From NCBI GenBank assembly GCA_903945495.1, contig CAJAVU010000062.1, positions 1 to 64,000 of the forward strand: 64,000 bases of DNA, read 5' to 3'. Below, piece after piece: positions 1 to 9,298 of this stretch. Source of the DNA: an uncultured Flavobacteriales bacterium (GTDB taxonomy: Bacteria > Bacteroidota > Bacteroidia > Flavobacteriales_D > Crocinitomicaceae). The notes beneath the pieces were generated by a model, which was given only the letters and a program-made list of their open reading frames with translations, was not told where the DNA came from and did no database searches. Each line of letters starts with the position of its first letter. Position 1 is the first letter of the stretch. Both the position numbers and the translations under genes were made by a program.

Positions 1-216
1 CCTAAACCTATGTAAACGACTACTACTTGCTTTTTTGTGGAACAATCGGTAAAACTAGTACTTAGAAAAGCTTCCCTGTTTGTTCTAGTCAAAGATGGGT
101 ATGTTGAGACGAGTACACAAGTAAATCAATAGGTTACAAATAAATTCAGGTACTTACGCAGAGCAAGTACTACGTAGTTCTACTTAGTAAACTATGTTTT
201 TGAAAAATCGCGACAT
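1..216. other. Noncoding window start with short palindromes
   Basis: No open frame here looks like a gene. The stretch is rich in small TACT/AGTA palindromes: CTAGTACTTAG (55-65), a GTACTT/AAGTAC stem with a 9-base loop (150-155 and 165-170), ACTACGTAGT (169-178) and TACTTAGTA (181-189). ACTACTTGC near 20-28 is loosely mirrored by GCAAGTACTACGTAGT at 163-178. I do not recognise it as a known RNA or attachment site. The part to the left is outside the window. Confidence 0.3.
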
Positions 217-220
217 AAAA

Positions 221-248
221 AAAGCCCTTTCTTATTAGAAAGGGCTTT
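221..248 (-). terminator. Rho-independent terminator after HMA lipoprotein
   Basis: A perfect 11-bp stem AAAGCCCTTTC / GAAAGGGCTTT with a 6-base loop (TTATTA). Read on the minus strand it ends in a T run (the A run at 217-223), so it serves the minus-strand gene that stops at 265. Confidence 0.85.
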
Positions 249-264
249 CAAATATGTAAAGAAG

Positions 265-762
265 TTAAATGATATCCGATAGAATACCGATTAGATTTGG
301 CATTTCGATTTGTGCATCAGACATAGAAACTTTCTCTACTGTTTCTTTTGATGGTGCTGCTTCAGTTGGAGTAGAAGAAACATCGTTTACTTCTTCTGAA
401 CTAGTTTTCCCAACAGTAAATTGCTTTTCATTAATTGTAGTAATGATTTTAATCATTTGATCCAGAGTTATTTTGTCTTTATCAAAAGAAACTTTAGCAG
501 TTTGAACATCACGGCCTTCAACAAAATCATATTGAACGCGTGAAACTCCACCTGTGGCTTTTAATTCTTTACGAATTGTTCCACCGCAACCTGCTTCACA
601 GGTCATCCCAGAGATTTCAATTGTTGCCATTCTGTCCGCAATAACTTCTTCCTTAGAAACTTCTTTTTTACCTTTCTCAGTTTTTAATAGAACTGTTTCA
701 GGTTCCGAAGAACAAGCAGCTAAAAAGAATAAAGAACTGGTAGCAATGATAATTGTTTTCAT
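265..762 (-). CDS. Lipoprotein with heavy-metal-associated (HMA) domain
   Basis: Predicted 165-residue lipoprotein: a short signal peptide ends in the lipobox LAAC with lipidated Cys17. Residues about 46-112 resemble an HMA/CopZ-type metal-binding fold, with the motif GMTCEAGC at 52-59. The two cysteines are separated by three residues (CxxxC) rather than the usual CxxC; I recall this spacing from periplasmic HMA proteins of Bacteroidota. The C-terminal third is Ser/Thr/Glu-rich and probably disordered. A role in copper or other soft-metal binding outside the inner membrane is inferred. It has its own promoter-like element (785-792) and a terminator, so it is probably monocistronic. Confidence 0.75.
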   Translation of the reverse strand: MKTIIIATSSLFFLAACSSEPETVLLKTEKGKKEVSKEEVIADRMATIEISGMTCEAGCGGTIRKELKATGGVSRVQYDFVEGRDVQTAKVSFDKDKITLDQMIKIITTINEKQFTVGKTSSEEVNDVSSTPTEAAPSKETVEKVSMSDAQIEMPNLIGILSDII

Positions 763-784
763 GACCTATGACATTTGAGAAAAA

Positions 785-792
785 CAAAGTTA
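785..792 (-). promoter_or_regulatory. -7 promoter element of HMA lipoprotein gene
   Basis: On the minus strand this reads TAACTTTG, a perfect match to the Bacteroidota -7 consensus TAnnTTTG, 22 bases before the ATG. A TTG lies 16 bases upstream, where the -33 element is expected. Confidence 0.55.
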
Positions 793-861
793 ATTTAAAT
801 GTGCTGAACAAGCAGCGAAAAAATGTTAAAATATTGATAAGAAATTCAAGCGAATAAGTAC

Positions 862-2415
862 TTATAATGGTACACTTATTCTAAAAGTTGTTCCCACATC
901 TTGCTGAGATTCAAGAACAAACACTTTTCCTTTGTGGTATTCTGTTACTATTCGTTTCACCAAAGACAATCCCAAGCCCCAACCTCTTTTCTTAGTTGAA
1001 AATCCAGGTTGAAAAATTGTTTTTAATTGTTTTGGATGAATGCCTTTTCCATTGTCTTTAATATCAATATGAGCCCATTCCGGTGTACGATGAACTGTGA
1101 CAACTAATTCGCCTTCATTTTCCATGGCATCAACTGCATTCTTACAAATATTCTCAATAACCCATTCCATTAAAGGAGCATTGTGCAACGCAATAACGGG
1201 TTCAATTGCTTCAAATGAAATCGAAACCTTGTTAGAAATTCTTGGACGTAAATAATCGAGAACTGATTTAACCGTAATCGCAATGTCTGATTCTTCCAGT
1301 TTAGCTCCAGATCCAATTTTGGAGAATCGATCAGTTACTTTTTCAAGTCGATCAACATCTTTTTGCATTTCAAGAGGAATCATTGGGTCAACATTTTGCG
1401 ACTCCAATAATTGTATCCAGGCCATTAAAGAAGACAATGGTGTTCCAAGTTGATGCGCTGTTTCTTTTGCCATACCAGCCCATACCTGATTTTGTTCGGC
1501 TTTTCTAAATGTGCTAAAAATCAAATAGCCTATAAAGACAAACAGTCCAATTATAAAGAAAATGATATAAGGGAAATACTGTAATTGTTTCAATTCCTCG
1601 GAATCATCAAAATACAAGATGTTCTTCGTGCCATTTTTAAAATCGATTACCAAGGGTTCATTCTGAAGTTTTAACTCATTGATTGTTTTACCGAGATTTA
1701 GGCTATCAACTTTTTCATTCGGTAAATTACTCCCCAATACTCGGTTCGTATTGGCGTCTACTAACAAAACAGGAACCATTCCCTGGTTGTCGATTAGTTC
1801 TTGGTTGAACGAATTTATTAATGAATCACGTTCTTGTTCCAAGCGAACAATTTCTTTTGAATCATCATAAACATACGTCATGAACATCCCTTCGTAAACT
1901 TCTATTGTGAAAGATGGATTATCAGTAATCCAATCTTTTGCCAAAATGCGTAAAGAATCCTCAAATAGAGTTGTAATTTCTTTTACGGATAATGAAGGAT
2001 GATCCTTTCTGAATGTACTCGTATCGATCGGAAGATTGATATAACCTGAAATATTTTTATCCTGATCCAACAAAATAACGGGAATATCCTTATTGTCTTT
2101 AATGATTTTTAAAGGAAAGGTAAAATCGGGAATTTGATCTAATGGCGTTTCTTTGGACAACTCTTTGGTCGCATCAATCCACAAAGCCATTTCTTTTCGT
2201 TCCTTATCGCGCAATTGAATAAACGTTCGATCAGTTAAACGAACAAGCTCTAATTTTTTCTTGATGGCATCGGCCCATTGTTCAACGCGTTCACGCTCAC
2301 GTTCCCCCATTTTTGAAACAATGTTATTCGATACAAACAAGGATGCACCGACCATTACCAACGCGAAAAGCATCAGTGCAATTTTCCATTTTTGTTTGTT
2401 TGAGTATAAATTCAT
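862..2415 (-). CDS. Membrane sensor histidine kinase
   Basis: 517 residues. There is one membrane segment at about 12-29, a large extracytoplasmic sensor region (about 35-278) of unknown type, and a second membrane segment at about 281-301. The cytoplasmic kinase core follows: phospho-acceptor His321 in AHQLGTPL, N box around Asn422-Asn426, G1 box DNGKGI (454-459) and G2 box GWGLGL (478-483). No HAMP domain is evident between membrane and His box. No response regulator gene lies beside it, so the partner is unknown. The sensor is rich in charged residues and has no recognisable PAS or Cache motif by eye. It is probably transcribed alone; the neighbouring HMA gene has its own promoter. Confidence 0.85.
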   Translation of the reverse strand: MNLYSNKQKWKIALMLFALVMVGASLFVSNNIVSKMGERERERVEQWADAIKKKLELVRLTDRTFIQLRDKERKEMALWIDATKELSKETPLDQIPDFTFPLKIIKDNKDIPVILLDQDKNISGYINLPIDTSTFRKDHPSLSVKEITTLFEDSLRILAKDWITDNPSFTIEVYEGMFMTYVYDDSKEIVRLEQERDSLINSFNQELIDNQGMVPVLLVDANTNRVLGSNLPNEKVDSLNLGKTINELKLQNEPLVIDFKNGTKNILYFDDSEELKQLQYFPYIIFFIIGLFVFIGYLIFSTFRKAEQNQVWAGMAKETAHQLGTPLSSLMAWIQLLESQNVDPMIPLEMQKDVDRLEKVTDRFSKIGSGAKLEESDIAITVKSVLDYLRPRISNKVSISFEAIEPVIALHNAPLMEWVIENICKNAVDAMENEGELVVTVHRTPEWAHIDIKDNGKGIHPKQLKTIFQPGFSTKKRGWGLGLSLVKRIVTEYHKGKVFVLESQQDVGTTFRISVPL

Positions 2416-2495
2416 TGTTTCCTTGAGCGTTAAATTTAACGAGAAATTTGATGTAAGATTGTTCTGAAATTGAAATCATCTGTGAATTCCTAAAA

Positions 2496-2522
2496 TTGAA
2501 CGATTAGAAAATAGTATTTTTG
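2496..2522 (+). promoter_or_regulatory. Promoter of small membrane protein gene
   Basis: TTG at 2496-2498 and TATTTTTG at 2515-2522 (perfect TAnnTTTG), separated by 16 bases. The final TTG of the -7 box is in frame with the downstream gene and could be mistaken for its start codon. The true start must be downstream, at ATG 2538. Confidence 0.6.
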
Positions 2523-2537
2523 TCTAAAAAAGTTGCA

Positions 2538-2855
2538 ATGCGCAGTCTCTTAAAAAAACCAATTTTCATTTTCTTCGCTTTATCAATTTTGATTGCAGCG
2601 CCATTGTTTTTATTGCCACTTAATTTGTTTGACGGAGAAATAGTTTATCAAAATGGACTTTCAACAATCGTTGAACCACGACCTTTAAGTTTGCATTTTG
2701 TTTCAGGCCTGGAATATTGGGGAGAACCGCTTGAAGGCGTAAAAGATTATCATTTAACTCCCCGCGGCAGAATGTTAGCGGTAGGTTTTATTATTGGGTT
2801 TCCAGCACTCATAGCCTTTCGTGTTTTTTTAAGAAACAGTAAAGATGCTAAATAA
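2538..2855 (+). CDS. Small membrane protein of unknown function
   Basis: 105 residues from ATG 2538. I rejected a TTG at 2520 because it lies inside the -7 promoter element. Two hydrophobic segments are visible, at about 8-28 and 80-96, with an outside-facing loop containing GLEYWGEPLEG between them; the C-terminus is short and basic. I do not recognise the family. It stands alone between a divergent kinase gene and convergent glyS, sharing a bidirectional terminator with glyS. Confidence 0.6.
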   Translation: MRSLLKKPIFIFFALSILIAAPLFLLPLNLFDGEIVYQNGLSTIVEPRPLSLHFVSGLEYWGEPLEGVKDYHLTPRGRMLAVGFIIGFPALIAFRVFLRNSKDAK

Positions 2856-2856
2856 A

Positions 2857-2888
2857 AAAACTCCTACTTATTGCTAAATAGGAGTTTT
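2857..2888. terminator. Bidirectional terminator between convergent genes
   Basis: Stem AAAACTCCTA (2857-2866) pairs with TAGGAGTTTT (2879-2888), and the inner bases TTA/TAA can pair further. A run on the left and T run on the right allow termination both for the plus-strand gene ending at 2855 and for glyS on the minus strand. Confidence 0.8.
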
Positions 2889-2909
2889 GAAAGGGATTGT
2901 TGGAGTGAA

Positions 2910-4445
2910 TTACACCAACAAGGTGCGCATGTTCACTTTCTCATCAATGATTTTGTACAATTCAGGAATTGCAACACGAATTTGCTCCATTGTATCACGG
3001 TCGCGAATTGTAACAGTGTTGTCTTCCATCGTTTGGTGATCAATCATTACGCAATAAGGTGTACCAATTGCATCCTGACGTCTATAGCGTTTCCCTGGCG
3101 AATCTTTTTCGTCATACGTACAGTTATAGTCGTATTTCAATAAATTCAACACCTCATGCGCCTTTTCTGGTAAACCATCTTTTTTCGTTAATGGCATAAC
3201 TGCAACTTTAATTGGAGCCAATGCTGGTGGTAAACTCAAGACCGAACGCTCAGAACCATCTTCCAATTTTTCGTTTTTGTAGGATGCACTCAAAACAGAT
3301 AAGAACATACGATCCAAACCAACTGACGTTTCAACCACATACGGAACATAGTTTTGATTCAATTCTGGATCAAAGTATTGTAATTTTTTTCCTGAGAATT
3401 GCTCGTGTTGTTTTAAATCGAAATCAGTACGCGAATGAATTCCTTCTAACTCTTTGAAGCCCATCGGGAAATCAAACTCAATATCTGCAGCTGCATTCGC
3501 ATAATGTGCCAACTTGATATGATCATGGAAACGATACAAATTGTCTCCTAAACCTAATTTTTTATGCCAATTCGCACGTGTTTCTTTCCAGTACTCGTAC
3601 CATTTCATTTCTTCTCCTGGGCGCACGAAAAATTGCATTTCCATTTGTTCAAACTCACGCATTCTGAAGATAAACTGGCGCGCAACGATTTCATTTCTGA
3701 ACGCTTTACCGATTTGAGCAATCCCAAACGGAATCTTCATACGACCCGATTTTTGAACGTTCAAGAAGTTAACGAAAATTCCTTGAGCCGTTTCTGGGCG
3801 TAAATAAATCGTAGAAGCATCGCCGGCAACAGAACCTAATTCAGTTGAGAACATCAAATTGAATTGACGCACTTCCGTCCAGTTTTTAGAACCTGAAATT
3901 GGACAAGCAATCTCTAAATCAACGATCAATTGATAAACGCCTTCCAAATCATTGTTCTCCAATGTTGTGCGCATTCTATCTTCAATCTCAGTGATTTTTT
4001 GAGCATTGCGCAATACATTTGGATTCGTTGCACGGAATTGTGCTTCATCAAAACTATCGCCAAATTTTTTGAAACCTTTTTCAACTTCTTTGTCAATTTT
4101 TTGACGAATCTTCTCAATGTGTTCTTCAATCAACACATCCGCACGATAACGTTTTTTAGAATCTTTATTGTCAATCAATGGATCATTGAACGCATCAACG
4201 TGACCTGAAGCTTTCCAAGTTGTTGGATGCATGAAAATCGCTGAGTCAATCCCAACAATGTTATCATGCATTTGCACCATTGATTTCCACCAATATGATT
4301 TGATATTGTTTTTAAGTTCAGAACCCAACTGACCGTAGTCATACGTTGCTGCTAAACCGTCATATATTTCTGAAGATGGGAATACAAAACCGTATTCTTT
4401 TGCATGGGAAATTACTTCCTTTAGTTTGTCCTCTTTTTGTTCCAT
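2910..4445 (-). CDS. glyS: Glycyl-tRNA synthetase, class II homodimeric type
   Basis: 511 residues, the usual length for the dimeric GlyQS-type enzyme that charges tRNA-Gly in the cytoplasm. The N-terminal FVFPSSEIYDGL signature is followed by class II motif 2 around GIAQIGKAFRNEI with FRMREFEQMEMQFF, and motif 3 in VETSVGLDRMFL. The C-terminal part (from about residue 400) is the anticodon-binding domain. The start ATG at 4445 is preceded, 4 bases upstream on the minus strand, by TATCTTTA, one base off the -7 consensus; this suggests an mRNA with almost no leader. engB follows upstream at 4534 but has its own promoter. Confidence 0.95.
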   Translation of the reverse strand: MEQKEDKLKEVISHAKEYGFVFPSSEIYDGLAATYDYGQLGSELKNNIKSYWWKSMVQMHDNIVGIDSAIFMHPTTWKASGHVDAFNDPLIDNKDSKKRYRADVLIEEHIEKIRQKIDKEVEKGFKKFGDSFDEAQFRATNPNVLRNAQKITEIEDRMRTTLENNDLEGVYQLIVDLEIACPISGSKNWTEVRQFNLMFSTELGSVAGDASTIYLRPETAQGIFVNFLNVQKSGRMKIPFGIAQIGKAFRNEIVARQFIFRMREFEQMEMQFFVRPGEEMKWYEYWKETRANWHKKLGLGDNLYRFHDHIKLAHYANAAADIEFDFPMGFKELEGIHSRTDFDLKQHEQFSGKKLQYFDPELNQNYVPYVVETSVGLDRMFLSVLSASYKNEKLEDGSERSVLSLPPALAPIKVAVMPLTKKDGLPEKAHEVLNLLKYDYNCTYDEKDSPGKRYRRQDAIGTPYCVMIDHQTMEDNTVTIRDRDTMEQIRVAIPELYKIIDEKVNMRTLLV

Positions 4446-4449
4446 GGCG

Positions 4450-4457
4450 TAAAGATA
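4450..4457 (-). promoter_or_regulatory. Possible -7 element of glyS, 4 bases before ATG
   Basis: Minus strand TATCTTTA (one mismatch to TAnnTTTG), then CGCC, then the glyS ATG. See the finding on leaderless starts. Confidence 0.35.
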
Positions 4458-4533
4458 ATTACAAGTTGTGAATTGTAAGTTACCTGATGCTAGTTAAAAA
4501 CGAGTGATGATGCAAAAATACGTTCAAGTTGAA

Positions 4534-5133
4534 CTATTTCATGCTATCGATGATTTGCTCAATGTAGTTCAGAATTTTCTCCTTCCCGAATGCTGATTCG
4601 CTTGAAGTAGTAAAAACGGGTGGCAATGCATCCCAATATTTCAACATTTCTTTTTTGTATTTCGCCAAGTTTTTTTGAAGAGCGGTTGAAGAAAGTTTAT
4701 CAATTTTGGTAAAAACCATGGAGAATGGAATTTGTTTTTCTCCGCACCAATTCATAAATTCTAAATCAATCTTTTGTGGTTCTAAACGACAATCTAACAA
4801 AACAAAAACATTCAATAATTGCTTTCTTCTCGTAAGGTATTCCACAATGAATTTTTCCCATTTCTCGCGTTGAACTTTCGATGCTTTCGCATAACCGTAA
4901 CCCGGTAAATCGACCAAAAACCAATCATTATTGATGATAAAGTGATTGATTAATTGTGTTTTCCCTGGACGACCAGAAGTTTTTGCTAGGTTTTTGTTGT
5001 TCACCAACATGTTAATCAAAGAAGATTTTCCGACGTTCGAACGACCAATGAAGGCAAATTCTGCGCGTTCATCTGTTGGGCAAAGTTTATAATCCGAATT
5101 GGATATAACGAAGGCTGCTTCTTTAATTTTCAT
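4534..5133 (-). CDS. engB: Ribosome biogenesis GTP-binding protein EngB/YsxC
   Basis: 199 residues, full length for the family. It is an essential GTPase in large-subunit ribosome assembly. G1 is GRSNVGKS (30-37), the G2 region contains TSGRPGKTQ (52-60), G3 is DLPGYG (75-80) and G4 is TKID (142-145), all intact. The start ATG is 13 bases from a perfect -7 element (TATATTTG, 5147-5154, minus strand) that lies in the short gap after the large T9SS gene, so engB is probably transcribed separately from it. Confidence 0.95.
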   Translation of the reverse strand: MKIKEAAFVISNSDYKLCPTDERAEFAFIGRSNVGKSSLINMLVNNKNLAKTSGRPGKTQLINHFIINNDWFLVDLPGYGYAKASKVQREKWEKFIVEYLTRRKQLLNVFVLLDCRLEPQKIDLEFMNWCGEKQIPFSMVFTKIDKLSSTALQKNLAKYKKEMLKYWDALPPVFTTSSESAFGKEKILNYIEQIIDSMK

Positions 5134-5146
5134 CTTTAATTTTTTG

Positions 5147-5154
5147 CAAATATA
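5147..5154 (-). promoter_or_regulatory. -7 promoter element of engB
   Basis: Minus strand TATATTTG, a perfect TAnnTTTG match, 13 bases before the engB ATG and immediately after the stop of the upstream gene. No clear -33 TTG at normal spacing. Confidence 0.5.
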
Positions 5155-5176
5155 CGCAACAAAGCTGATTCAGGAC

Positions 5177-8100
5177 TTACAAGTTCTCTAGATCCACCGT
5201 TCGCATTGCTACAAACGATTTTATAATGCGCTCACCAACACCAGGAACATCCACGTGAATCAAGTAAACACCAGAAGCAACTGGAATATTTTGATTGTTC
5301 GTTAAGTTCCAATCCTGATAGGTAACAGGATTGTCTTTTTTGTACGTTTTAATCAATTTACCTTGAGAATTGTAAATTTTTACGGTACAAACTTCTGGAA
5401 GATTAATGATTTTAACGCGTGTGTCTAATTTGTTTTGTTCATATTCTGAATAAGCATTGTAAGGATTTGGCACAACATTAATCAATTTTAGCGCATCTGC
5501 TAACGCGTCTCTGCTTGATGTTTCGGTATGAACAGCAGCCATGTTCCAAGAATACATTGGATTTCCATTGTTTGCACCTGTAGCAGAGTAATTTTTGTAT
5601 TCTTTGTTCATGCGAACTTTAATTGTTGCATCTGTCGAAAGAAGTGTTTTACCTTCATTTAGCAATGGATTGATTACCCACATTAAACTGCCGTACATTT
5701 CTCTTTTTGCTGATGGGCTGTTGGCCTCAACTTGCAACATTTTCTGGTAAAGATGATTTCCACTCAAGTTTTCGGCTACATTCGGATTGTACTCAGGGAA
5801 ATCGTAGCCATTTGCAAAATTATTAAGTGTTTTAGCCTTAGTTCCGAAAATCCATATTGAATGTCCTCCTCCGAAAATTGGGGAAGTGCCTAATGATGAG
5901 TATTTTCGACTTGTTGGATTCCAGATCATATCGGCGCCATTATCCGCTCCTAAAAAGGAATTTTCACAAAATGCCATGTACAAACGCGCACCTGTTTCTA
6001 AGTCGATAGCGTAACCTGGGAACCAGCTCATGCCCGTTCCTGTTCCGTCGGGTTTACCGTACTTATCAACACTCTGGCTTTTTCGCATCATCCCTGGTTT
6101 ACAAGCACCGACGTTTAAATCTTGGTCGCGACCTAATTCGATGACAGGACAACGGGTCCATTTCGATCGATCGTCGGTTAAAACTATATCAACACTTGGT
6201 AAAAAGGAAATCATTGCATTGGTATGCACTGCGCCAGGGCTAGACAAATTATAATAAGCTAATGGCATAAAATCGCATTGATAACCTGTGAGTCGGTGAG
6301 GGGCAATACCACCTTTTAATAGTTTATCATATTCATGGGAGTCATCAACACCGATTTCGTCGTCATAACACCCCCCTTGATAAAAGGGTTCTTCAACTCC
6401 GTTAAATGGTTCAGCAACATAACCACCTGATCGTATCCAGTTACTTGGGTTAAAACCACTTCCGTCGGATGCGAAGCCTAACCAGTTCTTTGAGGAATCA
6501 GCAAAGGAAATTGAACTACTTAGTACGGACGTTTTTTGTAAGCCACCTGAAAAATCTCCCGCATAATTGTATTGTTTAATCTGCACGGAAATTCCCCATT
6601 GCGGAATGATTTGTTCATTATCACTTGTAATTGTAAGCTCTGATTGAATAGAATCCAATAGTTCTCCTCCTTCTGAGGCATAGCGATAAATTGTCCAACT
6701 AGAGGTGTCAGCTCCGTTTATTGGACTTACAGAATAATCCCTGAACTTACATTCAAAATAACCATCCGCCACATTCAATGGGTCAACTACTTTAATGTTG
6801 ATTGGTCCAAAGTTCTGAGCATAAGTCACCTTTTCTTGCTGACCATTTAGAATAATTTCCACTAAAGAATTACTTGATAACTCTAAAAGATTACTTCCAT
6901 TTCCATAACCATCCAAGCGCGTAATTTCTGGCGATTGACCATATTCCATGTAATGCAAAGTTCCGTTGGCTTCAGGAAGAGGATTGTGCGGTATTACCTC
7001 AATTGCTTTTACTTCGCCAATCGAAGCTTTTCTGCTCACTAAGTATTTTTTTTGCTGTCCATCAAGAGCCAATGGATCATTTGGATTGTAATCCTTAAAA
7101 TTGTTGTAGGCATAGGAAACAGCCAAATAATAATATCTTTTAAAGTTTATTAGTTCGGTATTGCCTTGGGCAAATAAGTCATTTTTCACACTAAAACTGT
7201 GTTTAATACCGTTATTTGATCCATCAACTCGTTCAATTGGAATACTGGCACTTAAATCGTTGTCGAATTCGAAATTGATAATTTTAGACACACCATCTTT
7301 GATATCACATTGTGCTACTAAACGTGCTTTATCAGTATTCAAAATATCAGATAAAGAAACTTGTGGACTCTCAAGTTGAAATATTTGGTATCCCTGAAAA
7401 CGATAATATTTATCAGCATTTGGATTACTTGACACAATAAACGGATCGTATTCCGTATAAAGTTCTTTGTAGTTGTTGGAACTAGAAGAATTCGAAAGTG
7501 TCAGAATAACTTCATTGCTTAATTCTTGTGCGTATAAATCTGGGGCATGCGGTCCTTCCAAGACTTTAAAACAATTTTCAAAAAGTGCCTGTGCTTTGTC
7601 GTCAGCGCGTTGTAATACTTCAACAGAAGCGTATGGATCTCCGCCATTTGAACGTGCCCAAACAACACCAACTGTAATGTTGTTCACTGCGCCTGGTTTT
7701 AGTACAAATGGTCCAGCGGATTCGACAAAGCGTCTGTCATTTGGAGGGTTGTTTGAACCAACTTCAGTCCACGGTTGTTGAGGTAAGCCGCCAGTTCCCC
7801 AACCTAGAGGATCTGTATCTCCTGGGAACATAAAATCACATGGAACAGCTGGATTTGATTCTGCATCTGAGATGTGTCCGCTGCCACCGTATGAAAATTG
7901 AGTACCATCTTTCCAAAATCCTCTTAAATAGTTGTAGTAATCAGATGCATTGATCGGATCCGTTTGGTTTGGATTTGCCCCGTTCGTCGTATTCGAATAA
8001 TACAAAAAACGACGCATTCCAAAACGTTCATTGTCGATAATTCCATCTCCGTAACCAATTCCGTTCAACGCTTCATTGTATCCAATTCCAAAAGCATTAT

Positions 8101-9193
8101 CGACGCCATCATTGTCTTGATATGGTCCTTCAAAGAAATCAACACCGACTGCTGGAGGTGAATAACCATAACCCTTGTAACCAGAGTTTTCGCCGTCAAA
8201 ATTATCACCGTTATAATAATATCCTAAACCTCTATTGACATCACAACCAACATAATCATCATATGGATCACCTAAAGCGCCATCCGTGAAAAAGCCAAAA
8301 TACGTGTTGTACAAGGTTTGCGTTCCGCGATTAATCAATTCATAATTGTAGAACGTCATGTTATTGATTTCATCATTCGAAGCAAAGGAAAATGCTTGCG
8401 CTCTAATTTCCATACCAATCGCATCAGCTCCCGTTTCGGTATGAATGTTTCCTTTGTCATTCATTACCCACCAATAATTCAAATCTCCGAATAAAGAGAC
8501 GCGACGATCGATTTTACACTCTTTCGTTTTGTAGATGTCGTGCCAAGGATAATCGCCTTCCTCCCAATTGTAAACTCCATCATCGTTTCTGTCGAAAAAA
8601 GGTGCGAGGTAATAATCTTGACCCATTGAAATATCTCCATGTGCTGGCCAATCTTTAATGATATCGGGAATCTTATAGTTTGGAAAAAGTTCTGACTGTG
8701 TATTTGTTCCATTTTCTAAATCCGACATTCCTGCATCGTACCAAGCGACAAATTCTCGCACCATGTCTTGCGTTGTTACAAAATGCTTATCGTATTTAGC
8801 ACAATTTTCATAGGTTGTTTCAGCAATCACTTTTGATAATGGTCCAGTCCAATAATCTTGTCCTTCACGGTAACGCAATGCTGCTAATTTCAATTGATTG
8901 TTGACGTCTGTTCCTCCCAACCAAAGTGCTGCCGTAAACAATGCCATGATGCCCGAATTCTTTGGCACTTCATATTGCGAATAATTTTGATTCGGTTTTT
9001 GCCATAGATTTCCTGCCGTATGAACAAGCATACGCACATTGTTTGATTCCATGTAGGTGGAAGTTGTTGGGGGCGTACATTGTGCGGCCTTTGTTGGATT
9101 TTCTTTTATCAAAACTTTGCCAGCTCCAGCATAAGGTTGAGCTTGACTAAAAAAGGCGCAAATACAGAAAAATACAACAAGAGCTGCTTTCAT
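5177..9193 (-). CDS. Very large secreted protein with T9SS-like C-terminal domain
   Basis: 1338 residues from ATG 9193, where a clear signal peptide begins (MKAALVVFF...FSQAQ). A longer reading from TTG 9238 adds 15 non-signal residues and is less likely. The body is rich in Asn, Gly, Asp and Tyr, with acidic turns such as DRNDDGVYNWEEGD that could bind calcium. The last 90 or so residues have the form of a type IX secretion sorting domain: NVVPNPYNAY, a beta-rich stretch with VKIYNSQGKLIKTY, and GVYLIHVDVPG near the end. Export by T9SS and surface display or release is inferred. Substrate and function are unknown. No adjacent gene gives a functional clue. Confidence 0.8.
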   Translation of the reverse strand: MKAALVVFFCICAFFSQAQPYAGAGKVLIKENPTKAAQCTPPTTSTYMESNNVRMLVHTAGNLWQKPNQNYSQYEVPKNSGIMALFTAALWLGGTDVNNQLKLAALRYREGQDYWTGPLSKVIAETTYENCAKYDKHFVTTQDMVREFVAWYDAGMSDLENGTNTQSELFPNYKIPDIIKDWPAHGDISMGQDYYLAPFFDRNDDGVYNWEEGDYPWHDIYKTKECKIDRRVSLFGDLNYWWVMNDKGNIHTETGADAIGMEIRAQAFSFASNDEINNMTFYNYELINRGTQTLYNTYFGFFTDGALGDPYDDYVGCDVNRGLGYYYNGDNFDGENSGYKGYGYSPPAVGVDFFEGPYQDNDGVDNAFGIGYNEALNGIGYGDGIIDNERFGMRRFLYYSNTTNGANPNQTDPINASDYYNYLRGFWKDGTQFSYGGSGHISDAESNPAVPCDFMFPGDTDPLGWGTGGLPQQPWTEVGSNNPPNDRRFVESAGPFVLKPGAVNNITVGVVWARSNGGDPYASVEVLQRADDKAQALFENCFKVLEGPHAPDLYAQELSNEVILTLSNSSSSNNYKELYTEYDPFIVSSNPNADKYYRFQGYQIFQLESPQVSLSDILNTDKARLVAQCDIKDGVSKIINFEFDNDLSASIPIERVDGSNNGIKHSFSVKNDLFAQGNTELINFKRYYYLAVSYAYNNFKDYNPNDPLALDGQQKKYLVSRKASIGEVKAIEVIPHNPLPEANGTLHYMEYGQSPEITRLDGYGNGSNLLELSSNSLVEIILNGQQEKVTYAQNFGPINIKVVDPLNVADGYFECKFRDYSVSPINGADTSSWTIYRYASEGGELLDSIQSELTITSDNEQIIPQWGISVQIKQYNYAGDFSGGLQKTSVLSSSISFADSSKNWLGFASDGSGFNPSNWIRSGGYVAEPFNGVEEPFYQGGCYDDEIGVDDSHEYDKLLKGGIAPHRLTGYQCDFMPLAYYNLSSPGAVHTNAMISFLPSVDIVLTDDRSKWTRCPVIELGRDQDLNVGACKPGMMRKSQSVDKYGKPDGTGTGMSWFPGYAIDLETGARLYMAFCENSFLGADNGADMIWNPTSRKYSSLGTSPIFGGGHSIWIFGTKAKTLNNFANGYDFPEYNPNVAENLSGNHLYQKMLQVEANSPSAKREMYGSLMWVINPLLNEGKTLLSTDATIKVRMNKEYKNYSATGANNGNPMYSWNMAAVHTETSSRDALADALKLINVVPNPYNAYSEYEQNKLDTRVKIINLPEVCTVKIYNSQGKLIKTYKKDNPVTYQDWNLTNNQNIPVASGVYLIHVDVPGVGERIIKSFVAMRTVDLENL

Positions 9194-9298
9194 AAATTGT
9201 AGTTTAAGTGACCAAGATAATGAATATTGTAAATACAACTTAATAGCAATGAGTAAACGACGTTTTTTGAACGGTAAAGTGTTGCGGTCAAAGAATAA

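Noticed and set aside
150-178. tRNA or integron attC site at the window start
   Set aside because: Stems are too short, there are no conserved tRNA loops, and the attC core motifs are not present.
2520-2537. TTG at 2520 as start of the small membrane protein
   Set aside because: The TTG is part of a perfect -7 promoter box (TATTTTTG), so it is unlikely to be in the mRNA. ATG 2538 is used.
7473-7781. Open frame of about 100 codons on the plus strand
   Set aside because: It lies fully inside the large T9SS gene on the other strand, has no domain pattern, and its composition follows that gene.
9194-9238. TTG at 9238 as start of the giant T9SS protein
   Set aside because: The extra 15 residues precede a complete signal peptide that starts at ATG 9193. 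The TTG may instead be a -33 promoter element, with TATCTTGG 16 bases on.
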